Source: an uncultured Collinsella sp. (GTDB lineage: Bacteria; Actinomycetota; Coriobacteriia; Coriobacteriales; Coriobacteriaceae). Taken from it: a DNA stretch of 64,000 bases. The DNA is taken from the NCBI GenBank assembly GCA_900541025.1, contig UQIL01000005.1, positions 41,373 through 105,372 on the forward strand, written 5' to 3'. Shown piece after piece: positions 23,795 to 32,010 of the stretch (positions are counted from its first letter, which is position 1; each line of letters starts with the position of its first letter). The notes under the pieces were generated by a model that ran no database searches, was not told the origin of the DNA, and saw only the letters and a program-made list of their open reading frames with translations. The position numbers and the translations under genes were made by a program.

Positions 23795-25891
23795 TTACTT
23801 TTTGCGGGCAAGCTCACCGATGTTGGCGATGCCGGAGAAAACGGCCTCGAAGCGGTTGAGCAGCTTAAGGCGATTATCGCGGAGCTGCTCGTCCTTGTCC
23901 ATGACCATAACCTCGTCGAAGAAACGGTCGATGGGCGCGCGCAGGGCGGCGAGGGCAGCAAATGCGGCCGGGTAATCCTCGGCAGCGAGGGCGGCATCTA
24001 CAGCGGTCTGAGCAGCCTCGGAGGCATCGGCAAGCTCGAGCTCGACCTCGCCCATCAGGCTGCGGTCGTACTCCACGCCCAGCTCGGGCTTGGAGATATG
24101 CGCGGCGCGAGCATAGGCGGTTGCAAGGTTGTCGAACGTCTCAGCGTCGTTCTTGCGGGCCTCGTCGAGGGCGGCGCAGCGGGCGAAGAAGACGGACGGA
24201 GCGATGATGTGCACCGCGGAGACGGCGGCAACGGTATCGGCCGGGACCTTTTCGTCGCGGGCCATGCTCACCAGGCGGCCATGGAAGAAGTCACGAACCT
24301 GCTGGGCGACCTCGGCGGCGTCGAACTCAATGCCCTGCTCACTGTAGAGCTCGAGGGCGAAGTCGATGAGCGACGTGGGGTCGATCGGCAGGCGGTCGCG
24401 CAGGATGTTGATGATGCCGATAGCGGCACGACGCAGCGCGTAGGGGTCGGAGGAGCCGGTCGGGGGCTCGCCAATGGCAAAGATACCGGCGATGGTATCG
24501 AGCTTGTCGGCGCAGGCCACGATGCAGCCAGCGGTGCCCTCGGGCAGCTCGTCACCGGCAAAGCGGGGACGATAATGATCGCGAATGGCGTGGGCGACCT
24601 CGTCGTTCTCCCCCATCGCGGTGGCGTAATAACCGCCCATCACGCCCTGCTGGCTCGTGAACTCGACGACGGCGTTGGATACCAAGTCGGCCTTGCACAG
24701 GTGCGCGGCGCGAGCGGCATCGGCGGCCAGGTGGGCGCCCAGATGGGCCTCGCGAGCGATGGCAAGCGCGAGTTGCTCAATGCGCTCGGACTTGGCGAGC
24801 ACGCTACCGAGCTTCTCCTGGAAGGCGACCTTGGCCAGACGCTCGCGGAACTCGTCGAGGGAGATCTTCAGGTCCTCCTCGTAGAAGAACTTGGCATCGT
24901 CCAGACGGGCACGCACAACGCGCTCGTTGCCGTCGATCACGCGCTCGGCGTTCTCGGGCTTGCTGTTGGAGACGACCACGAACTCACGCGTGAGCTTGCC
25001 TTCGCCGTCATAGATCGGGAAGTAGCGCTGGTTGGTGAGCATGGACTCGCAGATAATTTCGTGCGGGACCTTGAGGAACTCCTCATCGAAGGTACCGACG
25101 AGCACCGTCGGCCACTCGCAGAGGTTGATGACCTCCTCAAAGACCTTCTTGGGCGTGTCGACATGACAGCCGGGGCGAGCGGCCTCGACCTCGGCGATAC
25201 CGGCAAGGATGGCCTCGCGACGACGCTCGGCAGAAAGCACGCCGGCGTCCTCGAGCACCTGCTCGTAGACGGCGGGGCTGGCAACCACATGGTCACCAGG
25301 GCCAAGTACGCGATGACCACGCGTGGTGTTGCCACTCGTCACGTCGGCAAACGACACGGGCACAATATCCTCGCCCAAAAGGCAGCAGATCCAACGGACC
25401 GGACGCACGAACGTAGCATGCTCGTGACCCCAGCGCTGGGAGCGGTAGTTGGGCCACTGCAGGCCGGCGATGGTCTTCTCGCACAGGGCCGTCAGGATCG
25501 GGGTAGCCGGTGCGGAGGGAATGTTCTTCTCGGCGAACACATACTCGCGACCGTCAGTGTCCTCGCGACGGACCAGGTCCTCGGCAGCCACACCGCACTT
25601 GCGGGCGAAGCCCTGGGCGGCCTTGGTGGCGTTACCATCGGCATCGAAGGCGATGTTGGCCGCGGGGCCGCGCTTGACCTCGTGAACCTCGTCGGTCGCG
25701 GTGGCGACGTCGGCAACGAGCGCAGCCAGGCGGCGCGGGCTCGAGATCACACGGACCTCGCCGTGGGCCAGACCGGCCTCGTCGAGACCCTTGGCGATCA
25801 TGGTGCCAAGCTGCTTGACGGCATTGTTCAGCGGTGCGGAGGGCATTTCTTCCGTACCGATCTCAAACAGGAAATCCTTAGCGTCTGCCAT
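23795..25891 (-). CDS. glyS: Glycyl-tRNA synthetase beta subunit
   Basis: Beta chain of the alpha2-beta2 glycyl-tRNA synthetase, 698 aa, providing tRNA binding. Starts MADAKDFLFEIGTEEMPSAP, the hallmark 'EIGTEE-P' start of GlyS, with VRVISSPRRLAALVADV next. Other conserved parts are LQWPNYRSQRWGHEHATFVR and PVRWICCLLG, LCEWPTVLVGTFDEEFLKVP, and ARLDDAKFFYEEDLKISLDE with QEKLGSVLAKSERIEQLA (HD-like region). The C-terminal anticodon-binding domain ends FDEVMVMDKDEQLRDNRLKL. It starts three bases after glyQ, so translation is coupled. Confidence 0.97.
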   Translation of the reverse strand: MADAKDFLFEIGTEEMPSAPLNNAVKQLGTMIAKGLDEAGLAHGEVRVISSPRRLAALVADVATATDEVHEVKRGPAANIAFDADGNATKAAQGFARKCGVAAEDLVRREDTDGREYVFAEKNIPSAPATPILTALCEKTIAGLQWPNYRSQRWGHEHATFVRPVRWICCLLGEDIVPVSFADVTSGNTTRGHRVLGPGDHVVASPAVYEQVLEDAGVLSAERRREAILAGIAEVEAARPGCHVDTPKKVFEEVINLCEWPTVLVGTFDEEFLKVPHEIICESMLTNQRYFPIYDGEGKLTREFVVVSNSKPENAERVIDGNERVVRARLDDAKFFYEEDLKISLDEFRERLAKVAFQEKLGSVLAKSERIEQLALAIAREAHLGAHLAADAARAAHLCKADLVSNAVVEFTSQQGVMGGYYATAMGENDEVAHAIRDHYRPRFAGDELPEGTAGCIVACADKLDTIAGIFAIGEPPTGSSDPYALRRAAIGIINILRDRLPIDPTSLIDFALELYSEQGIEFDAAEVAQQVRDFFHGRLVSMARDEKVPADTVAAVSAVHIIAPSVFFARCAALDEARKNDAETFDNLATAYARAAHISKPELGVEYDRSLMGEVELELADASEAAQTAVDAALAAEDYPAAFAALAALRAPIDRFFDEVMVMDKDEQLRDNRLKLLNRFEAVFSGIANIGELARKK

Positions 25892-25894
25892 GGC

Positions 25895-26806
25895 TTACGC
25901 CACCTCGCCTTCCTGATCGGCATTCTCGTTGACTCCGGCGACCTCGGCCATGTAGGCCTCGCAGCACGCCTTGGCGACGGCGCGGACGCGCAGGATGTAG
26001 TTGGCACGCTCGACCGCGGACAGGGCGCCGCGAGCATCGAGCAGGTTGAAAGCGTGGCTGCACTTCATGACGCAGTCATATGCCGGCAGCGGCAGCTTGC
26101 GCTCCAGGCAGGAATGGCACTCGGCCTCGTAGTCGTCAAACTTCTGACGCATCATCTCGACGTTTGCGACCTCAAAGTTATAGGCACTGAACTCGCGCTC
26201 GTTCTCGAGGAACACGTCGCCATAGGTCATGGGCGTGCCGTCGGGCAGGTAGCTCCACACCAAGTCGTAGACCGAGTTAACGCCCTGCGCATACATGGCA
26301 ATGCGCTCTAGGCCATAGGTGATCTCGACGGGCACGGGGTCGACCTCGATGCCGCCTACCTGCTGGAAGTACGTAAACTGCGTGACCTCCATGCCGTTGA
26401 GCCAGACCTCCCAGCCAAGGCCCCAGGCGCCGAGCGTCGGGCTCTCCCAGTCGTCCTCGACAAAGCGGACGTCATGGTCGTTGGGGTCCAGACCGATAGC
26501 GGCAAGAGACCCCAGGTAAAGCTCCTGGGCGTTGACCGGTGAGGGCTTGATGAGCACCTGGAACTGATAGTAGTGCTGCATGCGGTTGGGGTTCTCGCCG
26601 TAGCGGCCGTCGGCGGGACGGCGGCAAGGCTGCGCATAGCAGGTGCGCCACTCGGCGGGACCGAGCGAGCGCAGCGTGGTCGCGGTATGGAAGGTACCGG
26701 CACCGACCTCGGAGTCATAGGGCTGCATGATGACGCAGCCCTGCTCGCCCCAGTACTGCTGGAGGCGCAGGATGATGTCTTGGAAGGAAAGCGATGAAGC
26801 GTTCAT
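25895..26806 (-). CDS. glyQ: Glycyl-tRNA synthetase alpha subunit
   Basis: Class II catalytic chain, 303 aa. LSFQDIILRLQQYWGEQGCV and IMQPYDSEVGAGTFHTATTL are the standard N-terminus, followed by AYAQPCRRPADGRYGENPNR-like residues (CYAQPCRRPADGRYGENPNR) and QHYYQFQVLIKP. The C-terminus is a short acidic tail (NENADQEGEVA). The ATG at 26806 has AGAGG very close and GGGG further upstream. It lies 59 bases after lepB; a TATAGT box in that gap could give an additional promoter. Confidence 0.97.
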   Translation of the reverse strand: MNASSLSFQDIILRLQQYWGEQGCVIMQPYDSEVGAGTFHTATTLRSLGPAEWRTCYAQPCRRPADGRYGENPNRMQHYYQFQVLIKPSPVNAQELYLGSLAAIGLDPNDHDVRFVEDDWESPTLGAWGLGWEVWLNGMEVTQFTYFQQVGGIEVDPVPVEITYGLERIAMYAQGVNSVYDLVWSYLPDGTPMTYGDVFLENEREFSAYNFEVANVEMMRQKFDDYEAECHSCLERKLPLPAYDCVMKCSHAFNLLDARGALSAVERANYILRVRAVAKACCEAYMAEVAGVNENADQEGEVA

Positions 26807-26865
26807 GCCTCTAATATCCCCTCGTCGAAACGATTACACGGTTAGGTACTGTACTATAGCGGTTT

Positions 26866-27429
26866 TTAGTCGATAGCGCCCAGACGGTTGAGCGGCCAGT
26901 AACGCACGAGCGCCACGGCGATCAATTCGGAGCGGTCGACCGGGCCAAAGTAGCGGGAGTCAGCAGAGTTCTCGCGGTTGTCGCCCATCACCCACACGCA
27001 CCCGTCGGGAACGGTGTAGGGATAGCTTACCTGAGCGCCGGGCGCTTGGACCGAAAGTGGCCAGCTCATGCCCGTCGTATAGTCCTCGTCGAGCGCTTGG
27101 CCGTCAACGACCACCTTGCCATCCTGCAGGTCGACCGTCTGCCCGGCCGTGGCAATAACACGCTTGACAAGAACATCATGCTCGGAGGTGCCATCGGGGT
27201 TGTGAAACACCACGATATCGCCCTGCTTGACGGGCTGACCGAGCTCGAGGCTCACCTTTTGTGCCAGGATCTGGTCGCCAATCTCGATCGTGGACTCCAT
27301 GGAACCGGTGGGTACCACAAAGGGTTCGACCACAAACGAGCGAATCAAGAAGGTAGCGACCAGTGCGATCGCGACGACCACGATCCACTCAAACGCACCC
27401 TTTAGCACGGAATGCTGCGATGGAACCAT
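26866..27429 (-). CDS. lepB: Signal peptidase I
   Basis: Removes signal peptides from exported proteins at the outer face of the membrane. 187 aa, one N-terminal membrane anchor (GAFEWIVVVAIALVATFLIR), then VEPFVVPTGSMESTIEIGDQ with the catalytic Ser, DVLVKRVIATAGQTVDLQDG with the general-base Lys, and box E as VMGDNRENSADSRYFGPV. Length is typical for a Gram-positive type I peptidase. ATG 27429 is preferred to the GTG at 27435 because GAGGAG is 6 bases upstream; the trmD stop lies between. Part of the rpsP-trmD transcription unit. Confidence 0.96.
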   Translation of the reverse strand: MVPSQHSVLKGAFEWIVVVAIALVATFLIRSFVVEPFVVPTGSMESTIEIGDQILAQKVSLELGQPVKQGDIVVFHNPDGTSEHDVLVKRVIATAGQTVDLQDGKVVVDGQALDEDYTTGMSWPLSVQAPGAQVSYPYTVPDGCVWVMGDNRENSADSRYFGPVDRSELIAVALVRYWPLNRLGAID

Positions 27430-27431
27430 CC

Positions 27432-28190
27432 TCACTCCTCGCTCTGCGAATACGAAGCGTCCAGAATCTCCTGCGCGTAAGCGCGCTCCTCGGGCGTAAG
27501 GCGCGCCGTCTCAATCAGATCGGGACGCCAACGACAGGTGCGCTCGATGGCGTTCTTACGACGCCACGCATCGACCTTAGCATGATCGCCGCTCACAAGC
27601 ACCGGAGGCACGCCCTCGCCGTTGAACTCGGCAGGACGGGTGTACTGCGCGTACTCGAGCAGGCCTCCATCCTCGGCGGTCGAGAACGACTCGTCCACGT
27701 TGCTCATCTCGTCGCCCAGGGCGCCGGGAATCAGGCGTACGACGGCATCGGCAACGACCATAGCGGGAAGCTCGCCGCCCGTAAGCACGTAGTCGCCGAT
27801 CGACAGACGCTCATCGGCATACGCATACGCGCGCTCGTCGACGCCCTCGTAGCGACTGCACACAAACAGCAGGCGCTCACTTTTGAGCAGGCGCTCGGCC
27901 ACATGCTGCGTAAAGGGCTCGCCACAGGGGGTGAAGAACACAACCGTGGGCTTGGGACCCTCTGCGCTAATGGCCTCGATGGCCTCTGCGATAGGCTCGA
28001 CCTTCATGAGCATGCCCTGCCCGCCGCCGTACGGCTCGTCATCGACGGTACGATGGCGGTCGTGCGTCCAGTCGCGCAGGTTATACGCCTTAAAATCAAA
28101 AAGGCCGGCCTTGCGGGCGCGGCCCAAAATCGATGTGGACATGACGGGCTCAAACATCTCGGGAAAGACCGAAAGGGTCTCGATCAGCAT
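27432..28190 (-). CDS. trmD: tRNA (guanine-37-N1)-methyltransferase
   Basis: SPOUT methyltransferase that makes m1G37 and prevents frameshifting. 252 aa. MLIETLSVFPEMFEPVMSTS is the usual N-terminus; DDEPYGGGQGMLMKVEPIAE, LLFVCSRYEGVDERAYAYAD and SIGDYVLTGGELPAMVVADA make up the trefoil knot and SAM site. The C-terminal domain includes HAKVDAWRRKNAIERTCRWR-type residues. It follows rimM by 10 bases and its TGA is three bases before the lepB ATG. Confidence 0.97.
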   Translation of the reverse strand: MLIETLSVFPEMFEPVMSTSILGRARKAGLFDFKAYNLRDWTHDRHRTVDDEPYGGGQGMLMKVEPIAEAIEAISAEGPKPTVVFFTPCGEPFTQHVAERLLKSERLLFVCSRYEGVDERAYAYADERLSIGDYVLTGGELPAMVVADAVVRLIPGALGDEMSNVDESFSTAEDGGLLEYAQYTRPAEFNGEGVPPVLVSGDHAKVDAWRRKNAIERTCRWRPDLIETARLTPEERAYAQEILDASYSQSEE

Positions 28191-28200
28191 GTTGTCCTCC

Positions 28201-28722
28201 CTACTTGTCCATATCGATCAGGCCGTCCATAACATGGACGGAAATTGTTCCTGTGTCGGGAAGATCGAGCACGACCTGCTCGATCACGGGAATCAGTACC
28301 TCGCCGTACCGATCGCCCTCGACAACCCAAACATCGTTAGCGGGCGTCGACATGATCTCGACGATCGTGCCGAGCGAACCGAAGCGCTCGTCGACCACCT
28401 CGCGACCCATCAGGTCGGTATAGGCAGCGTCGAGCGAATCGAGCTCAAAGTCGTCACGATTTGCCAGCACGTAGCATCCCGTGATGCCCTCGGCGGCCGT
28501 CAAGTCGTCAATGCCCTCAAACGAGACCAGATCGCCATCGCCCGTATCGGTGACGGACACGACCGTGCAAAAGCGGTCGCGCTTGAGCGCCGGCGGCGTC
28601 AGGGCGACGCGCATACCCGGCTCTAATACAGAAGGAAGCCCCCGCAGCGGCTGCGCGAGGACCTCCCCCTTCCTTCCGTGCGGCTTGACCACACGGGCGA
28701 TGTTTTTGTACTGGGACCTCAA
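28201..28722 (-). CDS. rimM: 16S rRNA processing protein RimM
   Basis: Assists maturation of the 30S head. 173 aa. The N-terminal RimM domain starts YKNIARVVKPHGRKGEVLAQ and the C-terminal PRC-barrel includes LMGREVVDERFGSLGTIVEI, GEVLIPVIEQVVLDLPDTGT. The only usable start is TTG at 28722; the site CTAGGA, in which the KH gene stop is embedded, is unusually close (2-3 bases), which suggests reinitiation by ribosomes ending the KH gene rather than independent start. Confidence 0.94.
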   Translation of the reverse strand: MRSQYKNIARVVKPHGRKGEVLAQPLRGLPSVLEPGMRVALTPPALKRDRFCTVVSVTDTGDGDLVSFEGIDDLTAAEGITGCYVLANRDDFELDSLDAAYTDLMGREVVDERFGSLGTIVEIMSTPANDVWVVEGDRYGEVLIPVIEQVVLDLPDTGTISVHVMDGLIDMDK

Positions 28723-28726
28723 GGTC

Positions 28727-29011
28727 CTAGCCCAGAACCTCTACCTCGACAGAAGTGTCGAGGCGAGCAGCCAGTGCACGGGCGAGCGTGCGAATGGCCT
28801 TGATGGTACGGCCACGACGGCCGATGACCTTAGCGACGTCATCCTCGGCGACCGAAACCTCAATCGTAGAGGCGTCATCACCATCGATGACCTCAAGGCT
28901 CACGGAATCCGGGTCGTCGACGATCTGAACAACGAGATATTCGACGAGATCGGCGATGCGATCTGAGAGCATTGCCTCACCCTCGAGCTGTGCAGCGTCA
29001 ACCTCAGGCAC
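28727..29011 (-). CDS. KH-domain RNA-binding protein (KhpA type)
   Basis: 94-aa protein with one KH domain: DRIADLVEYLVVQIVDDPDS, a strand pair, then EDDVAKVIGRRGRTIKAIRT with the GxxG loop (GRRG). This is the small KhpA/YlqC group found between rpsP and rimM in Gram-positive bacteria, where it pairs with KhpB and affects RNA metabolism and cell size. GTG 29011 is the start, with GGAG 6 bases upstream, 3 bases after the rpsP stop. Confidence 0.93.
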   Translation of the reverse strand: MPEVDAAQLEGEAMLSDRIADLVEYLVVQIVDDPDSVSLEVIDGDDASTIEVSVAEDDVAKVIGRRGRTIKAIRTLARALAARLDTSVEVEVLG

Positions 29012-29014
29012 GAT

Positions 29015-29356
29015 TTACTCCTCGGCGCCCTCAGCGGCCTCAGCGGCAGCCTTAGCGGCCTCGGCCTCTTTGGCGAGCTGCTTCTTGGACTTCTTGACGA
29101 CGGTCTCGGTCTTCTCGCCCTCGTTGGCGGCCTTGACCAGAGCGGCGACGGCGTCGGTGAGCTGAGCGCCCTTGGACTGCCAGTCGGCGATCTTCTCGAG
29201 GTCAAGGTTGATGGTCTTGGGGGCGGTCATCGGGTTGTAGCGGCCAACCTCCTCGATGATACGACCGTCACGCGGGGCGCGGGAATCGGCGACGACGACA
29301 CGGTAGTACGGACGCTTCTTAGCGCCGTGACGAGCAAGGCGAATCTTGACTGCCAA
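29015..29356 (-). CDS. rpsP: 30S ribosomal protein S16
   Basis: 113 aa. Starts AVKIRLARHGAKKRPYYRVV, continues VADSRAPRDGRIIEEVGRYN and PMTAPKTINLDLEKIADWQS, all S16 signatures. The C-terminal 45 residues are Ala/Glu/Lys-rich (KEAEAAKAAAEAAEGAEE), an extension common in Actinobacteria. The start is TTG at 29356, six bases after GGAGGAG. It is the first gene of the S16-KH-RimM-TrmD-LepB unit. Confidence 0.96.
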   Translation of the reverse strand: MAVKIRLARHGAKKRPYYRVVVADSRAPRDGRIIEEVGRYNPMTAPKTINLDLEKIADWQSKGAQLTDAVAALVKAANEGEKTETVVKKSKKQLAKEAEAAKAAAEAAEGAEE

Positions 29357-29485
29357 AGGAAACTCCTCCAACCAAGCAGCTTTAGGCTGCAACTACAAAC
29401 AAACAGTTGAACATAATACGCCATCGACGCGGGCAGGTGAAGTCCGTGAGACCAACTTCTTCGGTGTAGTCGAGGGCAAATCCAT

Positions 29486-29513
29486 ATCTTAGACAAGAAT
29501 TCGGGATTTGCAA
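29486..29513 (-). promoter_or_regulatory. Promoter of rpsP-trmD-lepB unit
   Basis: Minus strand: -35 TTGCAA (29508-29513), 16-base spacer, -10 TAAGAT (29486-29491). This leaves a leader of about 120 bases before rpsP in which no clear hairpin stands out. Confidence 0.6.
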
Positions 29514-29545
29514 GCACATCCACGCACCCCACATGAGCTGCGCGG

Positions 29546-29551
29546 TATACT
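29546..29551 (+). promoter_or_regulatory. -10 box of dinB; transcript probably leaderless
   Basis: TATACT sits only 6 bases before the dinB ATG at 29558. A normal start point 6-7 bases after the -10 box would fall on or next to the ATG, and no ribosome site is present upstream. Confidence 0.55.
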
Positions 29552-29557
29552 CATGAC

Positions 29558-30811
29558 ATGGAAAGACGCGAACATACATACGGTTATGAGGATGCCATGG
29601 GCGTCACGCCGCCTCCCTGGACGGGTCCGGCGGTGGGTCTGATGGACCTTGATGCGTTTTTTGCGAGCGTGGAGATGCTCGATCATCCCGAATGGCGCGG
29701 AAAGCCGCTCATCGTGGGCGGAGACGCCGATTCGCGTGGCGTCGTGTCCACGTGTTCGTATGAGGCACGTCGCTTTGGCGTGCACTCCGCCATGCCCTCA
29801 GCCGAGGCGCGGCGCTTGTGCCCGCAAGCCATTTGGACGCACGGGCACTTTGATCGCTACCGCGAGGTGAGCGCGCACGTTATGGCAATTCTCGCCGACG
29901 AGACCCCGCGCGTTGAGCGCGTATCCATCGACGAAGCCTTCATCGATATCACACCGGGTCGCTTTGCGCCCGAAGACCCGCTGCTGGTTGCGCGGCGTAT
30001 AAGCGGTCGCGTGGCAGAGCTGGGAGTGACGTGCTCCATTGGCGTGGGCTGCAACAAGACGGTCGCAAAAATCGCAAGCGAGCGGGATAAGCCGTTTGGG
30101 CTGACCATCGTGCGCCCCGGAACCGAGCAGCGCTTTTTGGCCGCGCTGCCGGTATCTGCCATGAGCGGCATCGGGCGCTCGGCCGAGGAGCGACTGCGCC
30201 GCATGCGCATCTACACCCTCGGCGAGCTATCACGTGCACCGGAATCCACCTTGGCCTCTATTTTTGGCGTCAACGGCGAACGCATGCGCCAGCGTGCGCA
30301 AGGACTCGAAATCTCCGAAGTCACGAGTCTCGATGAAGAGCGCGAGGTCAAATCGGTCAGCAATGAACGCACCTTTGCGAAAGATTTGACTGAGCGTGGG
30401 GATATTGAGGCGGCGATTGCGCTGTTGGGAGAGTCAGTGGGACGCCGCCTGCGCCGTCAGGGGCTGACGGGTGCCACGGTAACGCTCAAGCTTAAGTATT
30501 CGTATGGCAGCGGGCGTACGGCACAGCGCCGGCTGCCTCATCCGACCGACGATGAGAACATCTTCGTGGCGGTTGCACTCGAACTGCTCGACAACATCTG
30601 GCAGGATGGCATGCATGTTCGCTTAGCGGGCATCGGCATGAGCGACTTCGACCACCAAGGCGGCATCCAGACTGACCTGTTCTGCGAGATCGATGACCGC
30701 GGAGCCCAATCCAGCGACCGCCGCGACCTCTCCGTCGCCATCGACGCCGTCCGAGACAAATTCGGCGACACCGCCCTTTCCTTCGGCCGCCAATCCCGTT
30801 TCAACGATTAA
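29558..30811 (+). CDS. dinB: DNA polymerase IV (Y family)
   Basis: Error-prone translesion polymerase, 417 aa. The palm begins AVGLMDLDAFFASVEMLDHP with the first catalytic Asp residues, VVSTCSYEARRFGVHSAMPS follows, and the second catalytic pair is RVSIDEAFID. The helix-hairpin-helix region is LPVSAMSGIGRSAEERLRRM, and the little-finger domain begins KSVSNERTFAKDL. A beta-clamp motif near the end may be QTDLFC (near residue 378). ATG 29558 is used; ATG 29597 is an alternative. Lies alone on the plus strand, divergent from rpsP. Confidence 0.95.
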   Translation: MERREHTYGYEDAMGVTPPPWTGPAVGLMDLDAFFASVEMLDHPEWRGKPLIVGGDADSRGVVSTCSYEARRFGVHSAMPSAEARRLCPQAIWTHGHFDRYREVSAHVMAILADETPRVERVSIDEAFIDITPGRFAPEDPLLVARRISGRVAELGVTCSIGVGCNKTVAKIASERDKPFGLTIVRPGTEQRFLAALPVSAMSGIGRSAEERLRRMRIYTLGELSRAPESTLASIFGVNGERMRQRAQGLEISEVTSLDEEREVKSVSNERTFAKDLTERGDIEAAIALLGESVGRRLRRQGLTGATVTLKLKYSYGSGRTAQRRLPHPTDDENIFVAVALELLDNIWQDGMHVRLAGIGMSDFDHQGGIQTDLFCEIDDRGAQSSDRRDLSVAIDAVRDKFGDTALSFGRQSRFND

Positions 30812-30823
30812 CCGCCTTTGGGC

Positions 30824-30865
30824 AAAAAGAAAGCCGGGCAGGTGCGGAAACCGCACCTGCCCGGC
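30824..30865 (-). terminator. Terminator of the obgE-rsfS unit
   Basis: Perfect 15-bp stem GCCGGGCAGGTGCGG with an AAA loop, followed on the minus strand by TTTCTTTTT. It lies about 42 bases after the rsfS stop; on the plus side there is no T-run, so it does not end dinB efficiently. Confidence 0.88.
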
Positions 30866-30876
30866 GATATGCGTGA

Positions 30877-30907
30877 GGGTAGCTAAACCCCGTCTCAAAT
30901 GAGCTAC
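30877..30907. repeat. Hairpin repeat, copy D (diverged half)
   Basis: GGGTAGCTAAACCCCGTCTC then AAATGAGCTAC is related to one arm of the repeat consensus (GGGTAGCTAAAAAAGCCCCG then TCCCAAATTAGCTAC), with the centre shortened. It lies between dinB and rsfS in a convergent gap. Confidence 0.5.
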
Positions 30908-31362
30908 TAGAGGAGGTTGAGGGGGAGCTGGGGGGCGTCACCCCAGAGCTTTTCGAGACGGTAGAAGTCGCGCGCCTCGGGAGTGAAGACGTGGACGACA
31001 ACCGAACCGTAGTCCATGAGCATCCAGGTCTTCTGCTCGCGGCCCTCGATGGAGAACGGATGCTCGCCGCAAGCCTCGGCGACCTTCTCCTCGATCTCGT
31101 CGACGATCGAATCGACCTGGCGGTTGTTGGTACCGGTGGCGAGCACAAAGTAGTCGCACACATCGGAAAGCTCGGTCAGGTCGAGCACCTGAACGTCCTC
31201 GCCCTTCTTGTCGTAGGCGGCCTGCGCGGCGGCGCGGGCGACATCCTCGGCGGCGACACCGCTCGCGGACAGCGAGGCGGCAGTGCGGTCGGACGTGGCG
31301 GCGAAGCTCTTGTGCTCCACACCTTCAAGAATCTGCTCGTCGGTCATGGTCTCGTCGGCCAT
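30907..31362 (-). CDS. rsfS: Ribosomal silencing factor RsfS
   Basis: Binds L14 and blocks subunit joining in nutrient-poor cells. 151 aa; residues about 45-151 are the RsfS domain: QAAYDKKGEDVQVLDLTELS, DVCDYFVLATGTNNRQVDSI, EGREQKTWMLMDYGSVVVHV and FTPEARDFYRLEKLWGDAPQ. The first 45 residues are an Ala-rich, probably disordered extension not seen in most homologues. ATG 31362 with AAAGAGG upstream. Last gene of the rplU/obgE-nadD-yqeK series, the common nadD-yqeK-rsfS order. Confidence 0.95.
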   Translation of the reverse strand: MADETMTDEQILEGVEHKSFAATSDRTAASLSASGVAAEDVARAAAQAAYDKKGEDVQVLDLTELSDVCDYFVLATGTNNRQVDSIVDEIEEKVAEACGEHPFSIEGREQKTWMLMDYGSVVVHVFTPEARDFYRLEKLWGDAPQLPLNLL

Positions 31363-31389
31363 GGAATACCTCTTTCTAGTCAGCCCGAG

Positions 31390-31998
31390 CTAGCGCAGCT
31401 GGGCGTAATGGTTGTAAATCGAAATAGCCGTGGGATAAAGATAGCGCCCGGACTGGATCACATAGACCAGACCCTGCGCAAAACAGGAGAAGAACAACTC
31501 GTCGAGTGAGGACTTCCCCACCATCTTGCGCAGCGCATGGGCATAATCGCCGTGGCGGTTGGGTTCGATGGCATCGGCCACAAAGACCACCATATCGAGC
31601 GGCGTCATGTCGCAGTCACCCACGGTGTGACGGTCGACAGCCTGGAAAACGGCCGGCGACAGTTCGGGAAAAAGCTGCGGAAGTTCATAGGCGGCAACAG
31701 GGCCATGCAAAAGCGGCGTCGCGGCGGAAGGAGAGCCGGCAATCTTAATGCCGTAATGCAGAGCGCGCGTGACCAGCTCGTCGTCGGAGAGCACTTTGTC
31801 CCAGTCATGGATCAGGCCGGCGGCAGCGGCATCAAAGCGGTCAACGCCGTAGACCTCGGCCAGATGAAGTGCCGTCTCGGCAACACCCAGCGAATGCACA
31901 TAGCGCTTGCGCTTATCCTTCATGCGAACATCGAGCAGCTCTTGAATGCGCTTGAGCAGCGCGCGCTCATCGCCCTCAAACTGATCCTCTACCGACAA
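31390..31998 (-). CDS. yqeK: HD-domain hydrolase, YqeK type
   Basis: 202 aa. HD-domain phosphohydrolase of the YqeK family, which cleaves diadenosine tetraphosphate symmetrically. Metal ligands: His in RYVHSLGVAETALHLAEVYG, HD in AAGLIHDWDK, and Asp in MVVFVADAIEPNR. The sole start is TTG 31998, six bases after GGGGG; an in-frame TGA directly upstream rules out extension. It is between nadD (12-base gap) and rsfS (27 bases). Confidence 0.92.
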   Translation of the reverse strand: MSVEDQFEGDERALLKRIQELLDVRMKDKRKRYVHSLGVAETALHLAEVYGVDRFDAAAAGLIHDWDKVLSDDELVTRALHYGIKIAGSPSAATPLLHGPVAAYELPQLFPELSPAVFQAVDRHTVGDCDMTPLDMVVFVADAIEPNRHGDYAHALRKMVGKSSLDELFFSCFAQGLVYVIQSGRYLYPTAISIYNHYAQLR

Positions 31999-32010
31999 CG
32001 TAGACCCCCA

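Noticed and set aside
23732..26311. 859-codon plus-strand frame opposite glyS/glyQ
   Set aside because: Shadow of two certain genes; composition is that of reverse-complement codons and nothing matches a family.
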